Shown here piece by piece: positions 1 through 10,328 of a DNA stretch of 64,000 nt. The notes under the pieces are model-generated. The model searched no databases, was not told where the DNA came from, and saw only the letters and a program-made list of their open reading frames with translations. The position numbers and the translations under genes are program-made. The stretch's first letter is position 1, and each line of letters starts with the position of its first letter. The stretch is from Entomortierella parvispora (Eukaryota > Mortierellomycota > Mortierellomycetes > Mortierellales > Mortierellaceae). The DNA is taken from NCBI GenBank assembly GCA_963573315.1, contig OY752147.1, positions 2,108,001 to 2,172,000 on the forward strand, written 5' to 3'.

Positions 1-2982
1 TAAGCTGTAAGCATGGAATCCTTACCATACGTCTCTCTTAGCAATGACAAGATTTATTCGCTTGCGCAAGCTTGAAGCCATGTCGCTGCTATACGCACTT
101 CAAGGATTCCGTTTGAGCGACTGTGAATGGCTCCGAGATCAAAAGATTCGTCAAGCGGATAGTGGTGTCCACCATGTCCCACCTACAGCCTCTATGAAGC
201 AGCATGAGATATTACACGAGTTTATCTATTGGCTCTTTGAAGGCTTTCTTATACCCCTGATCAAGGTATGTAAGCGAGCCATCTTTTTGGGAGTTGCACG
301 CTATTGTTCCTAACAGATCCATTCCATTGCTCGCACGGTGGCAGTCAAACTTTTACGTGTCAGACAGCTCGTACCAACGAAACAAGATGCTTTACTTTCG
401 CCATGACCTATGGCAAAGGATCACCAAACCTGCTTTAGCTTCACTCAAAAGCAAGATGTTTATCAAAATGCAACAGGTATTACAGGCTTGTATAGCGCTG
501 ATGTAGAACATGATCTCAATACTTTGTTTGTAATCTCAGAGTTCTAAGAAGTGATATTCATCTTTATTTTTGTACATTTCCAGAATGAGATCGAGGCATG
601 CAACAGACTGTATTCCACACTACGTCTATTACCAAAGGAGCATGATCTGCGACCCATCAGCAACCTACGGAAGAAATCGAGCAAGCTTGTAAGTTTACGT
701 ATATATTTTCAAGAGCGAGCAGGAACTAGCCTACGCTTCAGAACAAGCCTGACACAATCAATAATTTCTTTGATCCACACAGGTCAACGGCATGCAGGCT
801 TTTGGCGTGTTTTCAGCGAACCAGCAAGTGGCCAACACTTTTCAGGTTTTGTCATTTGAAAGGACAAGATATTCATTGAACAGCTCAGCCAATGGCATGA
901 GCGACCTATACCAGCGACTCAAGCAATTGAAAACAAAACTCGTCGACGCGTCAAGGCCAGTGCCGTAGGTCTTGATTCTTCAGCTCATTGGGTACTTGTT
1001 GTATGATGACTTGGTATGGTAGTTGATTGTCGTCTTCATCTTGTGTTTTGTAGGAAAAAACTCTTCATGGTCAAGGTGGATATCAAGAAATCGTTTGACT
1101 CTATCAATCAGACGAAACTCTTGGAGATCATGGACACAATATTGAAGGAGGTCGGTCCTCCATGCTCTCTGACAACGTGGATTGTCGCAACCGTCGTTTT
1201 GCATCTTTTCCAGAGAACGCTAACGTGTGCCTAGTTTTCATCTCGTTCCAAATCATAGGATAAATACCTGATTCACTGGCATTCCAAAATGATTCCATCC
1301 AGCGGACGAATCTCAAAACGGTTTATCAAGAGGGCACTCCCCGTGGGAGGTGTACAACCTTTTGTAGAGTATGCCAGCGAAGAGGCTCTGGCCTCCAAGA
1401 ATGCCATCCTTGTTGATAAGGTAAACGGCATTCTCATTCCCGATATTAAACAAGAAGAACTGTTGAAGCTCGGGACTGATCAACATTTGCCTTGCTTGTT
1501 GTTGTAGCCACGTGTGTTTCCAGCATACCAAAAAAAGGGCGACACACTGAACCTTCTCAGAGACCATGTTCAACAAAACATTGTCAAGTTTGGCAAGGAC
1601 TTTTATCGTCAGACCACTGGAATTCCCCAGGGATCTGCTCTTTCTCCCGCGCTCTGCAGGTAATAACACAGGAATGCACCCCACCCTATTTAAATGATAT
1701 GTTGCGGAAGTTTGTTTTAACCGACCTTTCCAATGTAAATTTTGGTAGGTTTTTTTACGATGAGATGGAAAAGAACTCTGTGGGTGAACTTGCCCGCTCG
1801 ATGGACAGTGTAAGTGTTCCCTTCTTACCCACTGTCTCCCGTCTGTTGTCGTTACCCATAACTGATAGCGAAATGTCTTTTTATCTTTTCGTAGGCTCTG
1901 GTTAGGTTGGCAGATGACTTTTTGTTTATCAGCAAGAATATCGACAAGGCAAAGTCGTTCCTGAGTGTAATGTCAGCTGGTCATCCAGAATACGGTTGTT
2001 ACATCAATGAAAAGAAGACTATTGTGAACTTTGATGTCGCCCTAAATGGATTTCCTGTTCAAAAGATCTCTGGCAACGGTAAACAAAATATGAGGGAAAA
2101 TTAGGAGACGATCATGGTAGAACCATATCTAACAGTTTGTGCTATATTGATTTTGTGTAGAATTCCCATATTGCGGTCTATTGTTACATACAAGAACCCT
2201 GGATATCAGTGCAGACTACGTACGGTATCATGGTGAAGGTAAATGCAAGAACAGGGTTATATCCTTGCGGGAATACTTTCGTCGCACTGTTAAAGCAATA
2301 TTCCTTTATTGGTGTCCTTCACATAGACGTTCGCGATTTGCTGACCGTCGGACGAGACAAGCAACCAGGAAAATCAATCGTCTACAAGATGAAAAAGTAA
2401 AGTTATGAGCTGGTTGGTTGTGCAGAGGCGGTTGAATTTTGCTCGTGGTTTGAGCTCTAACAAGAGAGCGCGCATATTTTTTTTTTGTATTTTTATTGAT
2501 TTAGGGCGATGCAGCACATGTGCCAGATGGCTTTTGCAGACACGACCCACAACTCGACCCGGACGGTGATGAGGAACGTATATCAAAACTTTTTGTTTTG
2601 TGCCATGAAGTTTCATTCGTATTGTCAAGAACTTTTGCGGGATCCCAACACGCGCCATCATCTCCAGCCGTCATCGCTTCCCTTGGTCGTTATGGGCATT
2701 TTCAAGGCCTGCTTTGGACTGTTGCACAATGGCTGCCGTTCGACAATTGGAGTCCAGGCTGGGGTTCGATTCCAGGTGCCGGAGAGCCATGTGCATTGGT
2801 TAGGGGCGATGGCGTTCTGTGCAACGTTACCTCGATCCGAGATCTATGCACCCTTGAGAGAGGCACTGCAAGAACGGATTCTGAACCCGATGGATCGAGG
2901 AAGGAATATTCAGATCAAAAAGATATTGCTCTCGGTGGTCAAGGATCCACGTAACAGGATTATGGAGGGGATTCGGTATTAG
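1..2982 (+). CDS. TERT: Telomerase reverse transcriptase, 3' part (5' end outside window)
   Basis: Catalytic subunit of telomerase, which copies the telomerase RNA template onto chromosome ends in the nucleus. Twelve exons can be joined in frame: 43-265, 345-476, 584-688, 783-964, 1054-1150, 1259-1420, 1508-1659, 1749-1809, 1895-2078, 2161-2238, 2327-2396 and 2505-2982. They carry the TERT-specific T motif (FIYWLFEGFLIPLIK joined to SNFYVSD), motif 1/2 (LPKEHDLRPISNL), motif A (VKVDIKKSFDSI), motif B' (GIPQGSALSPALC), motif C (VRLADDFLFISKN) and motif D (GHPEYGC, EKKTIVNF). A thumb/CTE block (PYCGLLLHTRTL) follows. All three catalytic aspartates are present (one in motif A, two in motif C), so the gene looks functional. 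The N-terminal TEN domain and RNA-binding domain lie upstream of base 1. Introns are small, mostly 50-110 bp. The gene converges on VPS27. Confidence 0.96.
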
Positions 2983-3169
2983 CGATATTTTTCAAATAAT
3001 AAATCTGCCCTCTCCCTTTTGCGTTGTTGCAGTGTCCTAAACTGACATCTCGGGTAGCTCATGTGAAGCTTTGAGACGGCCCTTTTTCACCTGCAGTTCA
3101 ATCTTTCATACTTTTATTTTGAAAACCAAAACAAGATACAACGATACAAAGATCATGACCACCAAAGGA

Positions 3170-6100
3170 CTACAGCTCAATCAATGGTGTCTCCGCGACT
3201 GGTGGGGCTGGAGGTGCAAAGGCTAGTTGCTGCTGCTGTTGTGGTTGCTGTTGTTGTTGATATTGAGGCTGGGGCTGGGGGTGGATAGGAGGCAAAAGTT
3301 GGGTTTGCTGAGCAATGTACTGCGATGGAGCTGAACCGGAGAACTGCTGGGGAATAGGTGCAGCAGGCTGCTGCTGCTGTTGAGGCTGCTGCTGAGGATC
3401 AAAAGGCGCGTACGCCTGCTGCTGCTGTGGCGCTACAGAGGCAGGTCCCAAAACAGAATGCATCGACTGTTGCTGCTGCTGAGCAGGTGGGGACTGGATT
3501 GGCTGCTGTCCTTGGATTGGTTGGTACTGCCCAGGGGTAGCTGATGGCTGAGCCATGGGAGGAGAAGCCGTCTGCAGTTGTCCTGAAACGGCTCCGTTGA
3601 CTTGCTGAGGTTGGAACGCGTATTGGTTCTGAGGGGCTGATGTAGGAGGTTGCGATCCTGGGGCATTTGCAATGGGAGCAGTAGTGTAGGGCTGCTGCTG
3701 CGGTTGCTGTTGAGGTTGTTGTTGTTGCTGATACTGCTGTTGATCAACAGGCGCTGGGCCCGTAATGCCATAAGAAGCAGTCGGCTGGGACTGAGGGGTT
3801 TGGTATTGATATGCGGGCTGCTGTGGCTGTTGCGGCTGCGATTGCTGTACTGAGGTCTGCTGCTGTGCTGGAGCTTGCTGGTAAGGCGCCTGGAATGCAA
3901 GCTGGGGAGTCTGGGGAACAAATTGATGGCCATTGGTCGCAGGGGCATATTGCGGGTAGCGAGGGTCCGCGTTCGGCAACTGGGGGTATACAAGACCGCT
4001 TTGAGGGGTTTGAGGCACTGCCGAACTCTGGTACATTCCTGGAGCATTATATCCAGTGGTGTTCATACGTCGCTGATATGAGGCATTGAGTTTCTCCTGC
4101 AGCAAGTGGTCGTACATGCGAACTGCATGGTCAATCTTTTCGTTATATCCAACAAATTCCTCTACAAATTGATATAAAAAATATAGGTCAGTGGCACATT
4201 TCATAGGCTGTGGTGAATTCATGGCCATTTCCGCGCCGTAACAATCAAGACATACGTTGCTTGCGAGCAGATTCTTCGAGACTGAGTGCAACCTTCATTT
4301 GCAGCTTGGAAATTTGCTCGTAAAGAGCCTGGACTTCTCTGTTTCCAGAAACATCGCCCTGCATCATTTGAATCCTATCCACCAGCATTGAGAACATCTC
4401 GATATTGGACTTTTCAGTCTCGGTCAACTCGTTCACTGAAGCAACAGTGGCCTATGAGAGGTCAATGAAGAGTGATTAGAACCACGGAAATAACAGCAGC
4501 ACAAACTCAAATCAGGCAACAAGCTAGTAGCGATGCTTTACATACCACAGGTTTCTTGTTGTAGGTATATGAAGAATACGATGATTGGCGCTGAGAAGAC
4601 CGAGGCGCCTGAGCAGCAGACGATGAGGACGATGATCGAATGTTGGTCTCTCGCAAGGAAGCCTCGATAGCAGCCTTCAGATCAGCATCTTCCTCTTCCT
4701 GAGTCGGAACTGGTGCCTTTTTGACGGGCTCTGTGTAGGACCTCTTTGGAGCTGAAAATCCTGGATGGTTGTTGGCTTCCTTGAGCGACAGTTCAATAGC
4801 CTTTCTGAGATCCTCGTCCTCTGTCGACGCTGCCGATTTTGCAGGAGTCGTCGTAGCAGCCTTTGAAATAGTAGTTGAACGAGGTGCTGTCGAGCTTCCA
4901 GTCTTGCTCACACTGGGCACAAACTCTGGCGCTCCACCCAATCCATGACTTTCCAGTGCGACCTGGCTCTTGTGACCGAGTTTCTTCTTCATGTAACAAC
5001 CATCGCAGACACGGACTTCTTGAGTCACACCGAGGTTGGGCAGGGCCATTGTTTTGCTCGAGCATTGTCCGCAAAAAGTTGAACCGCAAGCTCGGCAATG
5101 GTGCTTTCTGTTGGTGAGCGTGAATTGAGAACGGCAACGGACACAAACATCAGAGTCCGTCCAATCTGGGGGCTAATAAAAGAGAGGACACATGAAGAGT
5201 TTTGGGTTCAATACACTGCTCCACCAGGCTTTCTCCTTGAGCGTTCACCAGAAAGTATATAGTCCATCCCATAAATTGGTCAAGAAGGCCTTACCGCTTC
5301 AGATTCAACCAAGGCAGCTCCAATGTTGTCTGCGGGGGGGAACTGAAAACCCTCATGTTGAAGAATCATGTAAGTGTCGCAAACGTATCCAAGTCCGTGT
5401 TTCCCTCTGAACAGTTGGCCCCAGGTTTGAATCAATCCCAGGATGCGGTTCTTGACCTCATAGTTGCATCCAGTCTAGAGTATGGTAGAAAGCAAATGAA
5501 GAGATTTTTGTTAGACGATCAAATACTCTCTTTTCTAAAATCCCAATGGTTGGTCTCCTGAAGGATCCTCAACTTTGCTCTCCAGTCAAATGAAAAAAAA
5601 AACTCACAGGCGCCTTGAGAATAGAGGTCAGGTTGTCGATAAACTCGCGAGCTGCAATTTCAACCAAAAAGTGATGGCCTCCATTCTTCACGCAGACATC
5701 CGTCAACTAGCCCATGTCAAAGAATTGTACGTTAGTAAAAAGTCGTCAATGCTGTCCCCCATCTTTTCTTTTTTTGGCCTCCGAACACTGAGCTCCTCTC
5801 CTTCGGTTCTGTCAAGGCAAGTGCCATTACCCCGAGGGCTAGCAGCTGGACATTAGGATTCTTGTGCCCAATGCGCCTCTTGAGAGCCTTGGCAGCATCC
5901 TTTGACGAGACCTGCTTGGACCGAATCTGGTCGCAGATTTCCAGGTTCAATGCCAGGTCTTCGTTCCCGGCTGGTGTGTTCTCAGATGTCGCTTTGTCTA
6001 CATTCCCCACAGACAGAATAAAAACCAAGCTGGTTAGTTAATTTGTCAGGTCAAGGAGCGTGCATGACGCCCCGACTGTGTTGCGCGTCTCCTTGGGAAC

Positions 6101-6219
6101 GGCTGGTCCAATGCCAAGTGTTTCGTGTTACGAGAGTCGACGATGGGAATTGGATGGTGCAGTGCCTCATTCTTACCGACAAGCTCGTCAATGGCAGAAG
6201 TACTCCAGAGCCAGGACAT
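3170..6219 (-). CDS. VPS27: ESCRT-0 subunit Vps27/Hrs-like (VHS, FYVE, two UIMs, clathrin box)
   Basis: Sorts ubiquitinated membrane cargo on endosomes into multivesicular bodies. Exon 1 ([14 protein letters not shown], start 6219) joins at 6177/5997 to DKATSENTP, and the next exons complete a VHS domain ([33 protein letters not shown]). A FYVE zinc finger follows ([26 protein letters not shown]), with the HHCRACG core that binds PtdIns3P. Two ubiquitin-interacting motifs are visible ([26 protein letters not shown]). Next come a helical region likely to bind Hse1/STAM (around 4100-4430) and a long Gln/Pro-rich tail (3190-4060). The protein ends in LIEL, the same C-terminal clathrin-box type known from yeast Vps27. 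The domain order matches the family exactly. I chose the start because MSWLW splices directly into the VHS domain. Confidence 0.95.
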
Positions 6220-6408
6220 TGTGTATGTGAGGGGAGGAGAATGCTGGAGAGATGGATTGTGGTTGGCAAAGACAAAGAAAAGAAAAACGGGAAAAAAGAA
6301 CAAACGGAAAAAAAGGGCGAAAAAGAAAGGACAAACTTTATTGGCGCGTTTTTCGCACCATGGCGATGCACTTGGACATGGAAGCAGCGTCGACCCTCTC
6401 TTGCCTTG

Positions 6409-7785
6409 CTAATCATCATCGTCGTCTTCCAGAACAATCACCTTATGTAGCCACTCTGCTTTCTCCGCGCCATCGACATTCCGTCGTCGTCGACCCTTCC
6501 TGTACGCACCGCGCAAGACTCGGAATGTCATAACCTCTTCCTCGCGTATCTCCTCGATCGAGTTTTCATCCTCGAGTATCAACAGACACTCGGTTATCAA
6601 TTGCATTTTTTGAGCCTCTTCATGTACCGGATGTAGAGCTGGAAACTATGTCCGTCATGGGACAAATTACAAATGAAAATGGGTCAGAAATGCAAGGGAG
6701 ATATAAAAAAAGGAATATATAGCTCCGAAAGGCACGCCTCCTCACCTGTTGCCTGATGAGCGCGAGGACTGCAGAGGAAATTCCTTCATCGCCCTCCATG
6801 TCAAAGTATGAAAACGTGGTGCCTTCCCGAGGATTAAGCCACTCGCGCAAAGTCTGAAGAAAAGTATCTTTGGTCGCCGGAGGTTCTGTTGCTCGCTCCT
6901 ACATCATTGTCGATGACAGAAAAGGCAAAATTAGAATATTGTTTTGGAGGATACAAGAATCTCCATGCTTCTGACAATCATACCACTTCTTTTAGGATAA
7001 TATCTGGTAGGACGGGTTCCTGTGTGTATGCAGTCTGTTCTTGGTTCAAGACTCGCAATCTAAAAACGGTTTCATCGTTGGGATCATTGCAAGGGACTAG
7101 AAGGATATGATACACACGGATAGAGTGGTTTTGTTATTAAACCTGTGAACCTGTGTTGCAGTCAGATATCCATCCATATGAACAGCGCGCAAGCAACTCG
7201 GGACATTTACCGATTTTTCCGGGTAATACTGTCAATTGCATCTTCCGAAGGTACGCTCCTGGAGCCCCTTGCACTCTGACGACCTGCCCAATGCTGTACA
7301 TCTCCAAACCCTTGATGGCGTTTGTACTGTATAACATCTTGTGCTCCTCGGGTATCCAGAGAACAACCTGGATGGTTCCTGTGCCATCATCCACTGAAGC
7401 GCGTGACAACAACAACAAAAAAAAAAGAATGCTACAGGTGAGCAAAAAAACTTGGTGGCAAAATTTGGTGGCGTAAGGAGTAACAAAGGCTTACAGGTGT
7501 AACTGTAGTGGGTCCCTCGGCGAAATACTTTCTGGACCACACCCATGGTCTCAACCATGGGAACAGGATGAGAGTGGTGAAAGTAGATCCCTGTATATTG
7601 AGGAGGGAGCAAAAGAGGCGTTAGTTTCACGCGCCTGTTCCTGGCATAGAATAAAAAAAAAGAGGCAGCAACAATGTACCTTCGTGCTCTGGGAAAGAGG
7701 TCATGGCATTAATTTGAAAGATCATAAGTTGCATGGGTACATGGAAAAGGGGATCCATGCCCCAGAGGATTGGCGGTCTGCTCAT
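6409..7785 (-). CDS. STN1: CST complex subunit STN1 (OB-fold plus C-terminal winged helix)
   Basis: STN1 is the RPA32-like subunit of the CST telomere-capping complex; it binds single-stranded telomeric DNA and regulates polymerase alpha fill-in. The N-terminus (PPILWGMDPLFHVPM, start 7785) matches the conserved LLWGLDPVF-type opening of STN1. The OB-fold follows in IYFHHSHPVPMVETMGVV, FRRGTHYSYT and LDDGTGTIQVVLW. Spliced segments continue with IGQVVRVQGAPGAYLRKMQL and ETVFRLRVLNQEQ. The C-terminal exons (REWLNPREGTTFSYF; MQLITECLLILEDENSI) fit the tandem winged-helix region. There are at least five small introns. The tail is basic then acidic and ends in a run of Asp. PDCD5 starts 184 bp away in the opposite direction. 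CTC1 and TEN1 are not in the window. An RPA2 paralogue is the main alternative, but the opening LWGxDP motif favours STN1. Confidence 0.85.
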
Positions 7786-7969
7786 CGGCGCAGCATAGTC
7801 GCGTGGAGATGATGGAGGTTGAGGAGAGAAAGAGAGAAGAGAAGGCAGAACTCGCGAGTTGCAGACCACAACCATTTCCTCAGACAAGCCACAACACCAA
7901 AAAATATCTATTTAAAAAAAACGCATGCAATGCTTTTTGTCCCGTTATAATTCTCTGCATCAAACAACC
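7786..7969. promoter_or_regulatory. Bidirectional promoter gap between STN1 and PDCD5
   Basis: Only 184 bp separate the two divergent start codons (7785 on minus, 7970 on plus). Both promoters and both 5' leaders must fit here. The segment has a GA-rich stretch near 7800-7850 and an A-run before the PDCD5 start. No clear TATA box is visible. Co-regulation is an inference from the spacing alone. Confidence 0.5.
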
Positions 7970-9095
7970 ATGGAAGACGACGAACTTGAACAAATCCGCG
8001 CTCGGTAATAACAGGACTACAGGAATCAATTGGCTGACTGCATCCATTGCAAATGGTCAAGTGATGTTCTCTTGTGCAAAACAAGAACTCTTTGACTAAA
8101 CTAACACTTTCCCACCATCTCGATGCAACACCATTCCGTAGCCGCATGGCAGAACTCAGAGCTCAGGCTGGAGGTAGCTCTGGTGGCAGCAGCATGGGAC
8201 TTCCCGTAAGTCTGGGCAATGCCGAGTTGTGGGGACATACTTCACATAACAGACAGCCTTGGAGTGAACGCCTTTCTTTTATGGGCTTGAAACTAACGTG
8301 ATTGCGTACTTTTCTTTTCACATGGTAACTAGGCTGGAATGAGCCCCAGCAAGAAGGACGACGATGAAAAAGCCAAGAAGAGGTAATTCCACGTCTTTTG
8401 ATATCACCATGTCAAGGAGAGCTATCAAGTTGATACTGACTTAAAGCGTCACTCTTTTTTGCATAATAGTCAAATGGAGGAGATGCGTCGTACAATGGTG
8501 AGGCCCGCGCTTTTTTTTTTTTGTTCGCGCTCGCGCGTGGACAGTCTGCACTGGTGAACACGGAATATTCTTTCTCACCTCTTTCCCACACCTCTTCTTG
8601 ATAGCTTATTCAAATTTTGGATGGAGAGGCTCGTGAGCGCTGTAAGTCAGAGTTGTCAAAAAAAACAAAGATCGTTTTCAGGGAAACTCTGTCAAGCTAT
8701 CCTAAAACTGACCCACTAACTCTTCAATTGTTTATGATCTACCTTCTGCTTCGGTTATCTAGTATCTAGAATTGCCATTGTCAAGGCTGAGAAGGCTAGA
8801 GCTGTGGAGGACCTTTTGATTCGCATGGCCCAGGGAGGACAAGTTCGATCCAAGATCACGGAATCCCAGCTCATTGAGCTCCTGGAGCAAGTCAACCAGC
8901 AGACTAACAAGGGCACCAAGATTGTGGTATGGGAAAAAGAACATGTCTTTTACGCCCTCCTTGAAATGATCCTTGATCCCGCAGATTTGGTACATCCGTT
9001 ACTGACATCTTGTACTCTTTTTTCTTGGAAAATAATACACTCGATAGTACAACCGCAGACGCTATGACGACTCGGATGATGACTATGGTCTTTAA
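7970..9095 (+). CDS. PDCD5: PDCD5/TFAR19-family DNA-binding protein
   Basis: Small helical protein of the archaeal-to-human PDCD5 family. Human PDCD5 is linked to apoptosis and to CCT/tubulin and p53 regulation; the fungal role is less defined. Exon 1 (7970-8004) encodes MEDDELEQIRA and joins at 8142 to RRMAELRAQ. Later exons give MEEMRRTMLIQILDGEARER and SRIAIVKAEKARAVEDLLIR, then MAQGGQVRSKITESQLIELL and NQQTNKGTKIV. The final exon ends NRRRYDDSDDDYGL, matching the family's acidic NRRKxxDSDxDD tail. A Gly/Ser-rich insert (AGGSSGGSSMGLP) follows the first helix and may be lineage-specific. The gene has five or more short introns in about 1.1 kb. Start choice is supported by the family's short acidic N-terminus. 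Confidence 0.93.
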
Positions 9096-9331
9096 GGATT
9101 CTCTTGGATGCAGTAGCGCAAAGATTCAATACATTTTTTTCTGTCTTTATTACAACTCTTCGGCGCCATGAACAAGTTATCGTCGATAAACTGTTCGAGG
9201 TCATCTGGATGCGTTCGCTTTTGGATGCTCAAGTTGTGTCGCCCTTTTTCAGCACCAATTGGACGCTACTTTTTTTTGTACAGAGATGGAGAGAGAGGAA
9301 GGAGGAGGAGCAAGAACATGGATCCACTATC

Positions 9332-9976
9332 TTATTGCTGCTGCTGAGCCTCCCATTGAGCGGGCGTAAAAGATTTCTAAGGGAGGAAGAGAGGATTGAG
9401 AATGGCTCTGTTAGGTAGCAGGAAAAGCGTTTTTCGTCCTTGATCGCTTCGGGGCCGAGTCTCCCAAAGTAAGAAACAATTCTAAGAAACAACTCTTACC
9501 TGGGAAAAGGCATGGACAAGAGCAATCTGTTCCTTTAGTGCCTCATTGACCATACGGTGCTTCTGGAGAGTGGTCTTTCCCTCAAACATGGGCGACACAA
9601 TCTTGATTTCGAAATTTTGTCCGCAGCCCCCTATCAATTGATATCCCCCCATGTGCAAAAAAAAATCTGATAAGGAAAATGGCTATCCGTGCGCTTTTCC
9701 GTGCCGCTTCAAGACAGGAAAGAATCAAAAAAGAGCAATTGCAAGTGATTTATCATACCAGAGATATCTTTTCCCTCCTATAAAACGTGAAATACAACAA
9801 GCAGAGGCAAAGTCAATGAGTTCAATGAAAGATGGAATTCCTTGGTTCATCATGGGTGCGGACATTTCAAGCCAAAAAAAAAGAGCGTAAAACCTTACAA
9901 CATGAGTAGCGCCCAAACGGGCCGTGCATGCCTCGGTAAGAGACTCGATTGTAACAGAGGTGGTGGGGGTGGCCAT
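9332..9976 (-). CDS. BOL2: BolA-like protein (BolA2/Fra2 type)
   Basis: BolA2/Fra2 proteins pair with monothiol glutaredoxins to bind [2Fe-2S] clusters in cytosolic iron sensing and transfer. Four exons are read: 9899-9976 (MATPTTSVTIESLTEAC..ATHV), a 19-nt micro-exon 9759-9777 (EGKDIS), 9500-9630 (GGCGQNFEIKIVSPMFEGK, LQKHRMVNEALKEQ, LVHAFSQ) and 9332-9376 (KSFTPAQWEAQQQQ, stop). The product is about 90 aa, as expected. The GGCGQ cysteine and the C-terminal HAF histidine are the usual cluster-ligand positions. No mitochondrial presequence is evident, so a cytosolic/nuclear Fra2-type protein is more likely than Bol1 or Bol3. Without the micro-exon the conserved ThV-x-DxSGGCG segment would be broken. 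Confidence 0.92.
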
Positions 9977-10328
9977 TGTGTGGTACTGGTATAGATGGAA
10001 AGGAAGGTGATGACAAGAACCTGGACGGAGGAATGGGAACAAGAAGATTGAATGAAAGAGAAGAAAAAAAATGGCACGATTTCGAATCAGATCAGTCAAT
10101 CGTTTTAGTCGCTTGTGCTTCGAAACCTTAACGAAATTTCAAGTTCCTGGTGGCGCTCTTTGGCCCCGAAGATATCCGCGCGTTTGCGGGGACGCGGTCA
10201 TTGCAACATCGATGGTTTGTGTTTTATTGCCTTCAAGTGTGCTCGAAATGTGTTGCCTCATAGATGTGTCCTGGCTGCACTCTCGTAATCGCCTGCAATC
10301 CGCATTTGTCACCTTTCACTGTACGTGC

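Noticed and set aside
2763-2775. tRNA B-box-like GGTTCGATTCC
   Set aside because: It lies inside the last TERT exon, and no A box or cloverleaf can be formed around it.
3358-4089. Plus-strand ORFs rich in Ala, Val and Leu
   Set aside because: They are antisense readings of the Gln/Pro-rich tail of VPS27.
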